From Streptomyces sp. NBC_01498 (GTDB lineage Bacteria > Actinomycetota > Actinomycetes > Streptomycetales > Streptomycetaceae), in the NCBI RefSeq assembly GCF_036327775.1, contig NZ_CP109598.1, positions 186,001-250,000 of the forward strand: 64,000 nucleotides of DNA, read 5' to 3'. Position numbers and translations under genes: made by a program. This document shows positions 34,058-41,824 of this stretch, in pieces; the first letter of the stretch is position 1; each line of letters begins with the position of its first letter. The notes under the pieces are model-generated. The model was not told the DNA's origin. It saw only the letters and a list, made by a program, of their open reading frames with translations, and ran no database searches.

Positions 34058-35728
34058 TCAGCCGCCGGTCACCGCTGTCCACACGGCGGTGTCGGGGGCG
34101 ATCAGACCGCCCTCCGGGCTGTCGCTGGCGAGCAGCAGCTCACCGTCCGGCAGCGGCAGGGAGCGCCCGGACAGATTGAGCCGGCATTCGAACCGGCCCT
34201 TGCGGAAGGCCAGTTCACCCTCGCGGGCGGGCAGCCAGGAGAAGGACTCGTCGCCCCGGAAGCGGGTGCGCACGGCCAGGGCGGTGCGGTACAGCTCCAG
34301 GAAGGAGTCCGGCCGGCCGGTCTGGACCTCCACCGCGTGAGCGCCCCAGCCCTCCGGCTGGGGGAGCCAGCTGCCGCCCGGTCCGAAGCCGTGGCTGGCG
34401 CCCGCGCGGGTCCACGGCAGCGGGACGCGGCAGCCGTCGCGGCCCTTGGTGGTGCGTCCGGTCCGCTCCCACATGGGGTCGCGCAGCGCGTCGTCGGGCA
34501 GGTCGGAGACCTCGGGGAGCCCGAGTTCCTCGCCCTGGTAGAGGTAGGCGCTGCCGGGCAGGGCGAGCGTCAGGAGCGCGGCGGCGCGGGCCCGCCGGTG
34601 GCCGAGGGCCTCGTCCGGCGCGGGGTCGGTGCCGCCGCCGGAGAGCCAGGCCCGGTAGTCGATGCCCTGGGGCAGGGCGTAGCGGGTGCGGTGGCGTACG
34701 ACGTCGTGGTTGGAGAGCACCCAGGTGGGGAGGGTGCCGACCGCGCGGGCTCCGTCGAGGGAGGTGTCGATGACCTGGCGGAATTCCTCGGCGTCCCAGG
34801 GACAGCGCAGATGGAAGAAGTTGAACGCCTGGTGGAGTTCGTCGGGCCGGGTGTAGAGGGGCAGCCGGGCCGAGCTGACGCCCGCCTCGGCAACGGCGAT
34901 CCGGGGAGGCGCGTAGGAGTCGATGATCTTCCGCCAGGCCCGGTAGATGTCATGGACCTCGTCGCGGTCCCAGAAGGGGTGGTCCTCCCCCTCGGGCGGG
35001 GAGTTGAGGGAGGCCGAGTCGCGTCCGCCGGTGTCCCGCAGCGGTTCGACGAGGTCCTTGCGCAGGCCGTGGGCGACGTCGACGCGGAAGCCGTCCGCCC
35101 CCAGGTCGAGCCAGAAGCGCAGGATTCCCTCGAAGTCGGCCAGGACGTCCGAGTTCTCCCAGTTCAGGTCGGGCTGCTCGGCCGAGAATATGTGCATGTA
35201 CCACTGGCCGTCCGGCACCCGGGTCCAGGCGCCGCCGCCGAACTTCGACTTCCAGTCGGCGGGCGGCAGCTCCCCGTCCGGGCCCCGCCCCTCGCGGAAG
35301 AGGAAGCGGTCCCTGGCCGGGGAGCCGGGCGGGGCGGCGAGGGCCTCCACGAACCAGGGGTGCCGGTCGGAGCAGTGGTTGGGCACGACGTCCACGATGA
35401 CCTTGAGGCCGAGGCCGTGGGCGCGGTCCACGAGACCGCGGAAGTCGTCCAGGGTGCCGTGGCGGGGGTCGACGCCCCGGTAGTCGGAGACGTCGTAGCC
35501 GGCGTCGGTCCAGGGCGAGGGGTAGAAGGGGGTGAGCCACAACGCGTCGACGCCGAGACCGGCGAGGTGGTCGAGCCGGTCCGTGATCCCCCGGAGGTCG
35601 CCGATGCCGTCGCCGTCCGCGTCGGCGAAGCTCGGGACGTACACCTGGTAGACGACGGCCTCACGCCACCAGTCGGAGGCGGGCCGTGACAGGTGGGGGT
35701 GGGGGGTGTCGGGGATGTTCGGGATCAC
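34058..35728 (-). CDS. GH13 alpha-glucosidase
   Basis: 556 residues from GTG 35728 with GAGAGG upstream; the frame extends further 5' without family similarity. GH13 motifs in order: DVVPNHCSDRHPWF (region I), GFRVDVAHGL with the nucleophile Asp (II), IAVAEAG with the acid/base Glu (III) and LSNHDVVRHRTRY (IV). WWREAVVYQVYVPSFADADG is the typical start. No signal peptide, so intracellular; it would hydrolyse maltose/isomaltose or related alpha-glucosides. No sugar ABC transporter or regulator is adjacent. Confidence 0.92.
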   Translation of the reverse strand: MIPNIPDTPHPHLSRPASDWWREAVVYQVYVPSFADADGDGIGDLRGITDRLDHLAGLGVDALWLTPFYPSPWTDAGYDVSDYRGVDPRHGTLDDFRGLVDRAHGLGLKVIVDVVPNHCSDRHPWFVEALAAPPGSPARDRFLFREGRGPDGELPPADWKSKFGGGAWTRVPDGQWYMHIFSAEQPDLNWENSDVLADFEGILRFWLDLGADGFRVDVAHGLRKDLVEPLRDTGGRDSASLNSPPEGEDHPFWDRDEVHDIYRAWRKIIDSYAPPRIAVAEAGVSSARLPLYTRPDELHQAFNFFHLRCPWDAEEFRQVIDTSLDGARAVGTLPTWVLSNHDVVRHRTRYALPQGIDYRAWLSGGGTDPAPDEALGHRRARAAALLTLALPGSAYLYQGEELGLPEVSDLPDDALRDPMWERTGRTTKGRDGCRVPLPWTRAGASHGFGPGGSWLPQPEGWGAHAVEVQTGRPDSFLELYRTALAVRTRFRGDESFSWLPAREGELAFRKGRFECRLNLSGRSLPLPDGELLLASDSPEGGLIAPDTAVWTAVTGG

Positions 35729-35997
35729 GGGTGCCTCTCGTGCTGAGCTTCGGTCGGTCGTGCGGGTGGCGGGTGGGTCGCGAGTGCCGCGAGTGTTCCG
35801 TTCGACCCATGGTGCGTCATACGGGGGACAACCCTGCCATCGTCCGGCTCCGGTCCGTGAACCGGCCGCTCGGCGGTGCGGGAGGGGCCGCCGGGACCGG
35901 GGGGCCGGGGCTGCGGCGGGAGCGCGGGCGGTGAAAGGCCGCCGGGCGGGTAGCGGAGGACAGACGCAGTCGTCCCCCACCGCAGGAGGAGAATTCC

Positions 35998-36426
35998 ATG
36001 ACGTCCTCACTGATCGAAGCCGTCGACATCAAGGCCCCGGTGGCGGTGAGCTGGGCCCTGTGGCAGGACGTCGAGCGCTGGCCTTCCTTCCTCAGTCACG
36101 TCAAGCACGTGGAGCGCATCGACAGCGCGCTGTTCGCCTGGCAGGTCTCGCTGCCGGGCGCCGACAAGAGCTTTGTGGCGGAACTCACGGAGGTCGTGCC
36201 CGAGAACCGCATCGCGTGGCGGACCACCGAGGGGGTCCACCACGCGGGGGTGGTCACCTTTCACCGGATCAGCGCGACGGAGAGCCGGGTGACGCTCCAG
36301 ATCGAGTACGACCCGCAGGGGTTCGTGGAACGTCTGGGCGCGCTGACCAATCTGGACTCGGCGCTGGCCACGTACGACCTCGAGGAGTTCCGGCGGATGG
36401 CCGAGCGTGAGGCGGCGGTTCTCTGA
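35998..36426 (+). CDS. SRPBCC / polyketide-cyclase-like protein
   Basis: 142 residues with ideal AGGAGG upstream of the ATG. START-like helix-grip fold: VDIKAPVAVSWALWQDVERWPSFL, ERIDSALFAWQV, VVPENRIAWRTTEGVHHAG, RVTLQIEYDPQGFVERLGAL and a long C-terminal helix. Similar genes occur singly in many streptomycetes as lipid-binding or cyclase-like proteins. No polyketide genes are next to it (the PTM locus starts 7 kb away), so a role in secondary metabolism is not implied. Confidence 0.85.
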   Translation: MTSSLIEAVDIKAPVAVSWALWQDVERWPSFLSHVKHVERIDSALFAWQVSLPGADKSFVAELTEVVPENRIAWRTTEGVHHAGVVTFHRISATESRVTLQIEYDPQGFVERLGALTNLDSALATYDLEEFRRMAEREAAVL

Positions 36427-36546
36427 CACCGTCGGGGGCGGCGTGCTCCGGACGGGTCCGGGGCCGCCGCCGCGCCCTCGCCGGGCGGAGCCGTACAGCA
36501 CCGCCGGAGCGCCGCACCCACCCCCGTACGCACCGACCCGTACACA

Positions 36547-36589
36547 CCGAAGAGTCCCGCCCGGACGGTGTCCGGGCGGGACTCTTCGG
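36547..36589. terminator. 20-bp hairpin terminator
   Basis: Perfect 20-bp stem (36547-36566 with 36570-36589) and 3-base loop between the converging SRPBCC and DUF3618 genes. Confidence 0.85.
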
Positions 36590-36621
36590 CACGGGGCGCG
36601 GGGCCCCTCGACGCGGGGCGG

Positions 36622-37008
36622 TCAGGACTTCCGGCGCCGGCGGGCCCGCATGACGAGGAAGGCCGCCCCCGCCACTCCCCCGGCGACCAGCAGCGGCCGG
36701 GGATGGCTCCGGCCGGTCCCGGCCGCCTTCGTGGCCACGTCCTTGCCGGCCACCGCCGCCTTCGCCGCGGCGTCCCGCACCCGGTCCGGCGTGTGCTCCC
36801 TGACCTGGTCGCGGATCTGCCGGCCGGCCACCACGACCTGGCCGCGCACCTCGGCGGCCTTCTCCTGCGTACGGCTCTTGACGTCGGCCTTCTCGGCGAG
36901 CTGCCCGACCGTGTCGCCGAGCCGTTCGCGCGCTTCCTCGACCCGGTGCCTGGCACCGGCGACCGTGTCGGCCTCGGCCCGGTCAGGTTCGTGCGGCTTC
37001 TCGTTCAT
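36622..37008 (-). CDS. DUF3618 membrane protein
   Basis: 128 residues. Amphipathic helical N-terminus (RHRVEEARERLGDTVGQLAE, then VKSRTQEKAAEVRGQ) as in DUF3618 proteins, and one C-terminal hydrophobic segment (PLLVAGGVAGAAFLVM) followed by RARRRRKS. The ATG overlaps the stop of the preceding holin-like gene by four bases (ATGA), so the two are coupled. Family role unknown, probably envelope-associated. Confidence 0.82.
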   Translation of the reverse strand: MNEKPHEPDRAEADTVAGARHRVEEARERLGDTVGQLAEKADVKSRTQEKAAEVRGQVVVAGRQIRDQVREHTPDRVRDAAAKAAVAGKDVATKAAGTGRSHPRPLLVAGGVAGAAFLVMRARRRRKS

Positions 37009-37400
37009 CGGTGCGCCCTCTCCTTGATTTCCTCGATGTCGGCCTTGACGCTCTCCGCCGTCTGTTCCGGCGCCAGCGGTGTGGCCTGCCGGGTCTCCCG
37101 CCGTCCCCGCCCCGCGAGTACGGCGGCGATCAGGGCCAGCACGGCCGTCACGATCAGCGCCGAGACCCAGACCGGCACGACCAGGGCGAGGGCCGCGATC
37201 ACGGTCACCACCAGCGCCTGGAGGGCGAGGGCGCCGACGAGCGCCGCGCCTCCGAAGAGCCCGCCGCCCCGGCCGGCTCTTCTGCCCTTCTCCTTCATCT
37301 CGGCGGTCGCGAGCCGGAGCTCCTCCCTGACGAGTGCGGAGAGTTGCTCCGAGGTCTGCTGAACCAGCTCGGCCGCGGACTTCTCGGTCTGCGGACTCAC
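37005..37400 (-). CDS. Phage-holin-superfamily (DUF1469-like) membrane protein
   Basis: 131 residues from GTG 37400 with GGAGG nine bases upstream; the longer open frame is not supported. Starts with a soluble helix (KSAAELVQQTSEQLSALVRE), has two transmembrane segments (GGAALVGALALQALVVTVIA and VPVWVSALIVTAVLALIAAV) with a basic turn, and ends in a charged tail (SVKADIEEIKERAH). This matches PF07332-type holin-like proteins. Coupled to the DUF3618 gene; the pair recurs in actinobacteria as an envelope-stress unit, not as phage remnant. Confidence 0.85.
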   Translation of the reverse strand: MSPQTEKSAAELVQQTSEQLSALVREELRLATAEMKEKGRRAGRGGGLFGGAALVGALALQALVVTVIAALALVVPVWVSALIVTAVLALIAAVLAGRGRRETRQATPLAPEQTAESVKADIEEIKERAHR

Positions 37401-37561
37401 GGTCGAATCGCCTCCAAGGGGTCGGCGGGTGGGCCGCCGGGGCGGCCGGTGGGTGGGCGGACCTCTGCGGGCGGCCGATGGTCGAGGCGCCCGCGCCGGG
37501 CGGCCCGAGCCCGGAGCCGTCACCAGGTCACCAGGTCCTCGGGCCGTCGGCTCCTCGGACG

Positions 37562-37741
37562 TCAGTGCCTGAAGGTGTCCTTGGCCTTCTCCTTGGCCAT
37601 ACGGGCATCGCTCTTGGCCTGCTCGACGCGGCCCTCGGCCTCCAACTGCTCGTTGCCCACGGCGCGTCCGGCCGTCTCCTTGGCCTTGCCCTTGGCGTGT
37701 TCGATCCGCGCCTCGGTCTTCGGGTTCTTCTTGTCGGTCAT
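37562..37741 (-). CDS. CsbD-family stress protein
   Basis: 59 residues from ATG 37741 with AAGGA upstream. Highly charged and helical: EARIEHAKGKAKETAGRAVG, then QLEAEGRVEQAKSDARMAKE, the CsbD-like signature of small general-stress proteins controlled by sigma-B-type factors in many Gram-positive bacteria. No matching promoter could be identified with confidence. It lies 161 bases upstream of the holin-like gene on the same strand. Confidence 0.85.
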   Translation of the reverse strand: MTDKKNPKTEARIEHAKGKAKETAGRAVGNEQLEAEGRVEQAKSDARMAKEKAKDTFRH

Positions 37742-38022
37742 GTCGCTCACATCCTTCGGTCCGGCTTTCGGTGGACGCCATGCGTGTGACCCTCGACACG
37801 GCGGCCAAACATCGCCCCGCCCGAACACGCCGATTCCCGGGCCATTTCCCCGGGCCGGCGCCCGGCCCGACGCGCCGTCACGTCCGCCCGGACGCAAGCC
37901 CCGTCGCCGGGCCGGCGGGTAACACCTTGCTGAACCCGGCGTGGTTGCTGGGTGGGCCCAGGGGGCAAGTGCACGGTGAGCGGCGATCTCGTCGCGACAG
38001 TCGAACGGGAGTGAGGGCCGGG

Positions 38023-38376
38023 ATGGGTGACATGTGGGTATTCGCGGTCGAGTCGGGCCACGTACCGGGTATGGACCTCACCGGCTACAGCGTGCATGCG
38101 ACCGACGGAACGGTGGGCAGCGTGGACAGACAGTCCGAGGGCTCGCCGTTCGAACACCTGGTGGTGGACACCGGGATGTGGGTCTTCGGGAAGAGTCTGG
38201 TCATTCCCGCCGGGCTGGTGACCTCGATCGATCCGGCCGGGCGGCTGATCCAGGTCGGCTGTACGAAGTCGACCGTCAAGGGCGCTCCGGTGTTCGAGCG
38301 TGATCACGACACGCGGGACCCCGCCTACCTGGGCGCCCTGAGCACGTACTACACCTCGCTGGTCACGACTTCCTGA
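38023..38376 (+). CDS. PRC-barrel-like / DUF2171-type protein
   Basis: 117 residues. ATG 38023 is preferred because GAGGG lies five bases upstream; GTG 38011 and ATG 38032 are alternatives in the same frame. A short beta-barrel pattern is visible: GYSVHATDGTVGSVDRQSEG, HLVVDTGMWVFGKSLVIPAG and TSIDPAGRLIQVGCTKSTVK, as in PRC-barrel proteins. The end (DPAYLGALSTYYTSLV) is aromatic. Divergent from the CsbD gene, consistent with a shared stress-response neighbourhood. Confidence 0.78.
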   Translation: MGDMWVFAVESGHVPGMDLTGYSVHATDGTVGSVDRQSEGSPFEHLVVDTGMWVFGKSLVIPAGLVTSIDPAGRLIQVGCTKSTVKGAPVFERDHDTRDPAYLGALSTYYTSLVTTS

Positions 38377-38395
38377 CACGCCGTCGGACACACCG

Positions 38396-38423
38396 GCGCC
38401 CCGGCAGGACGCTGCCGGGGCGC
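38396..38423. terminator. Hairpin terminator before the cold-shock gene end
   Basis: Perfect 12-bp stem (38396-38407 with 38412-38423), GACG loop, between converging genes. Confidence 0.8.
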
Positions 38424-38462
38424 GGGTGCGGTCGACACGTGGTGCCGCCGGGTGGGGCGTCC

Positions 38463-38666
38463 TCAGGCGGGGACGATGTTCTCCGCCTGGGGGCCCTTCT
38501 GACCCTGGGTGACCTCGAAGGTCACCTTCTGGCCCTCCGTGAGCTCACGGAAGCCCTGGGTGGCGATGTTGGAGTAGTGGGCGAAGACGTCGGGGCCGCC
38601 GCCGTCCTGCTCGATGAATCCGAAGCCTTTTTCCGAGTTGAACCACTTGACGGTACCGCTGGCCAT
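38463..38666 (-). CDS. Cold-shock protein, CspA family
   Basis: 67 residues, single OB-fold cold-shock domain: [20 protein letters not shown] carries RNP1 (KGFGFI) and [10 protein letters not shown] carries RNP2; [20 protein letters not shown] completes the barrel. Binds single-stranded RNA/DNA and acts as an RNA chaperone. GGAGG precedes the ATG at ideal distance. Streptomycetes carry several copies, and which one this is cannot be told. A long, structured upstream region suggests post-transcriptional control. Confidence 0.95.
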   Translation of the reverse strand: MASGTVKWFNSEKGFGFIEQDGGGPDVFAHYSNIATQGFRELTEGQKVTFEVTQGQKGPQAENIVPA

Positions 38667-38988
38667 GTGTCCTCCAAAGGACTCATTACGGTCCCCGCAC
38701 CGTGCGGGAAACCGGAGGTGATCGCCCTGGCCCTCAGAGACGTTGAACAGCCGAATCGCCCGCGACTGTGATCACGGGCGACTGAGTACTTCGGAACCAC
38801 GACAGCTGCGGCTGACGCTACACGTCTCCTCGCCTCCAGACCACAGAAACGATCACGCGTGACGCACGACAACACCCGCACAGTGCAGTGACACGGCCTC
38901 GCGCGCCGCGTTATGTCCCCCGTGAGAGGGAAGCGTCCGCGAATGTCCCCTCCCCGCCGCAGGTGTCGGAACGGTCGGTAGGCTGACG
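38667..38988 (-). promoter_or_regulatory. Structured upstream region of the cold-shock gene
   Basis: 322 bases with no gene. Reading toward the cold-shock ATG there is a 7-bp hairpin around 38755-38785 (TCGCCCG with CGGGCGA), a 6-bp hairpin around 38700-38715 (CCCGCA with TGCGGG), then the ribosome site. The lower GC content and small hairpins fit a long 5'-UTR as in other cold-shock mRNAs; the start of transcription is not defined. Confidence 0.4.
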
Positions 38989-38991
38989 GTG

Positions 38992-39771
38992 ATGTTCACC
39001 CCACAGGGCCCCACCTTTCGCGAACTGACCGCCCAGGCGCTCTCGTCGACCGAGCGCGGCTACGATCTGCTCGCCCCCAAGTTCGACCTGACCCCGTTCC
39101 GTACCCCGGACCCGGTGCTGGACGCGGTGACGGACGCCCTCGGTCCGCTCGGCCCGTTCCGCGCGGGGCTGGACATCTGCTGCGGCACCGGCGCCGGTCT
39201 GGACGTGCTGCGCGAGGTGTGTGCCGAGCGGGTCACCGGTGTCGACTTCAGCGCGGGCATGCTCGCCACCGCCAGGTCCGCCGTGCTGCCGAAGGAGTCG
39301 GCGGGCGGGGACGGTTGGACCGGTCGCGGTCCCGGCGAGGGCCCTACGGGAGGACCGGCGGTCGATCTCGTGCGGGCCGACGCCCGCGCCCTGCCGTTCC
39401 GGGCCGCCTTCGACGTGGCCGTGAGCTTCGGGGCGTTCGGGCACTTCCTGCCGTCGGAACGGCCGGGACTCTTCACCCAGGTGCGTCAAGTCCTGCGGCC
39501 CGGCGGTGTCTTCGCCTTCCCGGTGCCCGCGCCGCCGCGCGTCGGATCGCGGCTCTACTGGACGCTCTGGGGCTTCGACGCGGTGATGCGGGCGCGCAAC
39601 GCCGTGCGGCGCCCGCCCTTCGTCATGTACTACCGCACGTTCCGGCTCGGCGACGTGGTGGACGACCTGACGCGTGCGGGCTTCGAGGTGGAGCTCGTCG
39701 CGCTCGACGGCCTGGGGCGGCTGCCGGACGGCGGGCCGCGCTGCCGCATGGTGGTCGCGCGCAGGCCGTGA
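38992..39771 (+). CDS. Class I SAM-dependent methyltransferase
   Basis: 259 residues. Motif I is GLDICCGTGAGLDVLREVCA, followed by VTGVDFSAGMLATAR, VDLVRADARALPFRAAFDVA and VRQVLRPGGVFAFPVPAPPR. GTG 38989 directly before the ATG is an alternative start; neither has a strong ribosome site. The C-terminal half (MYYRTFRLGDVVDDLTRAGF) is typical of UbiE/COQ5-like enzymes. Acceptor unknown; it converges with the DUF6629-like membrane gene, only 18 bases away. Confidence 0.87.
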   Translation: MFTPQGPTFRELTAQALSSTERGYDLLAPKFDLTPFRTPDPVLDAVTDALGPLGPFRAGLDICCGTGAGLDVLREVCAERVTGVDFSAGMLATARSAVLPKESAGGDGWTGRGPGEGPTGGPAVDLVRADARALPFRAAFDVAVSFGAFGHFLPSERPGLFTQVRQVLRPGGVFAFPVPAPPRVGSRLYWTLWGFDAVMRARNAVRRPPFVMYYRTFRLGDVVDDLTRAGFEVELVALDGLGRLPDGGPRCRMVVARRP

Positions 39772-39789
39772 GCCGTGGCCGCCGGGTCG

Positions 39790-40431
39790 TCAGGCGGCCG
39801 GCCGGGGCGCCGGGGTACGCCGCCAGGCCCAGCCGAGGACGACGACCGAGGCGAGCGCGGCGAAGGCGCACCAGGTCGAGACGAACGCCAGCCGCCAGAT
39901 CACCGCGCAGACGACCGCCCCGACCGCGACCAGGACGCCCAGCAGCCGCACCGTACGGTCGCCGGAGAGCAGCAGCGCCCCGACGGTCGCCAGCAGGTAC
40001 CCGGCCACGACGAGGGCGGGCGACGGCAGGTGGACGGCGTAGCCGATGGTGTGCCCCCGGATGTCGGCCGTCACGGTCCGGGTGGCGAGGGAGTGGGCGA
40101 GCACGGCGGCGACCGCGACACCGAGGGCGACGGGCAGGACGAGCACCCTTCGGCGCGGGCCGGCCGGCGCGGCCGACAGCACGGCCAGGGGCACCCAGAG
40201 AGCCAGCAGCGGCAACGCGATGACGGCCCACACGATGGTGGCGGGCCCCGCGCCACCACCCGCGTCCCAGACGACGGACTCGACGATCTGGTGGGCGCCG
40301 AGGAGCAGGGGCAGAGCGGCGAGCGGCAGATCCCGGGCGGCCCCGGTACGGCCCACGCGGGCGACACACACCACCCCGATCGCGCCGACACAGACACCCG
40401 CGGCAAGGTCGGCGGTCGCGCTCCAGCACAT
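39790..40431 (-). CDS. Seven-helix membrane protein (DUF6629-like)
   Basis: 213 residues with seven hydrophobic segments. The start MCWSATADLAAGVCVGAIGV and AALPLLLGAHQIVESVVWDA match an actinobacterial family annotated DUF6629. The His/Glu pair in GAHQIVESVVW lies inside helix 2 and could be functional. AGGA precedes the ATG. A TAGCAT -10-like hexamer lies on the minus strand at 40490-40495, and the repeat array begins just beyond it. Confidence 0.8.
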   Translation of the reverse strand: MCWSATADLAAGVCVGAIGVVCVARVGRTGAARDLPLAALPLLLGAHQIVESVVWDAGGGAGPATIVWAVIALPLLALWVPLAVLSAAPAGPRRRVLVLPVALGVAVAAVLAHSLATRTVTADIRGHTIGYAVHLPSPALVVAGYLLATVGALLLSGDRTVRLLGVLVAVGAVVCAVIWRLAFVSTWCAFAALASVVVLGWAWRRTPAPRPAA

Positions 40432-40552
40432 CGCGTCATCCTGGGACCGGGAGGGACGGTGAGTACGTGATCACCGCAGAGCGGTCCCGATGCTACGGCC
40501 CCGAGGGGCGTCCGGGCGGGACGCGGGACGCCGGGGGCGAGTGCGGGTGCGG

Positions 40553-41113
40553 GTGTGCCTTCCGGCGGTGCCGGTGCGTGCCCGGCGGGGCCGGCGTCGC
40601 CAAGTACCGTGCGCGCCGGGTGGGACTCGCAGCGAACGGTGCGCGCCCGGCGGGTACCTGCGGCGAACAGTAGGTGCGCTCCGGCGAGCGCCGCAGAGCC
40701 GGTATGGTGCGCCCCGGCGGAACGCCTCGGCGCCGAGACGGTGCGCGCCCGGCGGTGCCGGTGCGTGCCCGGCGGGGCCGACGCCGCCGACTGCGGTGCG
40801 CGCCGAGTGTGGACCAGCGGCGAACGTAGGTGCGCTCCTGCTGGTCGCGCGGCGCCGGGCATGAGTGTGTGCCCCGCACAGCGCCGACGCCGCCGACTGC
40901 GGTGCGCGCAGGCCGGGGGTCCGCGTCGAGCGGAAGGTGCACCCCGGCAGGATACGTGGCACCAAGTGCGTTTGCGTTCCGGGCAGGTCCGGCGGAGCCG
41001 GTGGGGTGTGTGCCCCGCACAGCCGACGCCGTCACGTACGGCCCGTGCCCGGCGGGGACCCGCACCGACCGGTACGTGCGCTCCGGCGGGCGGACCGGCC
41101 CCGCACGCGACGG
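40553..41113. repeat. Degenerate 35-bp-period tandem repeat array, about 17 units
   Basis: The 834-base gap 40432-41265 is filled by units that each open with a core close to GTGCGCNCCCGGCGGG. Unit starts: 40553, 40574, 40609, 40639, 40674, 40707, 40741, 40761, 40796, 40830, 40867, 40902, 40937, 40972, 41008, 41041, 41076. Most spacings are 33-37; two are 20-21 and one 30. Several units end in GGCGAAC-like bases; a longer block is shared by 40553-40609 and 40741-40796, and another by 40867 and 41008. A 35-base period rules out a repeated peptide. Confidence 0.75.
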
Positions 41114-41205
41114 GACGGGCCGCACGAGCGGACCGGTCCCGGACGCGCCGCAAGGGCGGCAGCGCGCGGCGGGCACGGGCCGGCCGGGCTCCCCCGCCCG
41201 GAACG

Positions 41206-41241
41206 CCCTGAGGGCCGACGGGTGTCCGTCGGCCCTCAGGG
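41206..41241 (-). terminator. Hairpin terminator after the Ala/Lys-rich protein gene
   Basis: Perfect 16-bp stem (41206-41221 with 41226-41241), GTGT loop, 25 bases beyond the stop at 41266. It separates that gene from the repeat array. Confidence 0.8.
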
Positions 41242-41265
41242 GTGGGGCTGGTTGGTGCGGTGCCG

Positions 41266-41715
41266 TCAGATGCGGCCCTTGGTCAGGCGGGACAGGGGGC
41301 CGCGCGGCCTGGCCGCCCGTCGGCCGAGGGCGAAGGCGCCCCCGGTCAGGGCGCCGACGCCGGCGGCGGCTCCCGCCGCGACGGCCTTGCGGTGCTTGAC
41401 GACGGTCCAGACGACACCGGCCTTGGTGGCCGCCTTGCCCGCCGTCGAGGCGACGGCCTGACGGCCGTTCGCCCAGCCGGCGGTCGCGACGCGCTTGGTC
41501 GCCTCGCCGGCCGACCGTACGCCCGCCTCGGCGGACTTCTCGGCCGCCCGCGCGGAGTCCTTGGCCTTCGAGGCTGCGAGCACCGAGTTCGTCCGGACAC
41601 GGGTCACGGCGCCGCCCGTGGTCTGCCGCCCCTTCGCGGCCGCGGACTCGATGTGCGCGCCGACGCTCGCCGCCGTGCCGTTCACGTTCCTGTTGGCTTC
41701 GCTCTCCTCATTCAT
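41266..41715 (-). CDS. Ala/Lys-rich protein with one membrane segment
   Basis: 149 residues from ATG 41715; an in-frame GTG at 41739 is an alternative, and neither has a strong ribosome site. Long amphipathic low-complexity helix (AAKGRQTTGGAVTRVRTNSV, SKAKDSARAAEKSAEAGVRS) then a hydrophobic stretch (AVAAGAAAGVGALTGGAFAL) with a basic end RRAARPRGPLSRLTKGR. The family was not recognised; similar composition is seen in stress- or DNA-associated proteins. Confidence 0.65.
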   Translation of the reverse strand: MNEESEANRNVNGTAASVGAHIESAAAKGRQTTGGAVTRVRTNSVLAASKAKDSARAAEKSAEAGVRSAGEATKRVATAGWANGRQAVASTAGKAATKAGVVWTVVKHRKAVAAGAAAGVGALTGGAFALGRRAARPRGPLSRLTKGRI

Positions 41716-41824
41716 GGGATGCGTGTTGCCGCTCGGCACGGCCCGAAACAGCGGAGTGCCGGCCGGCAGGTGGATGTCCGTGCCCGGTGCCGGTGTCGTG
41801 GCCGGTCCCGGCGGGTGCCGGAGG

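Noticed and set aside
37005..37400. Prophage holin
   Set aside because: No endolysin or phage structural gene nearby; the pairing with DUF3618 is a chromosomal one.
40553..41113. CRISPR array
   Set aside because: Repeats are degenerate and short, the sequence between cores is itself partly repeated, and there are no cas genes.
40071..41176. Open frames through the repeat array (GAH/RART-like repeated peptides)
   Set aside because: The 35-bp period shifts frame at each unit, so the repeated peptide is a by-product; no ribosome site.
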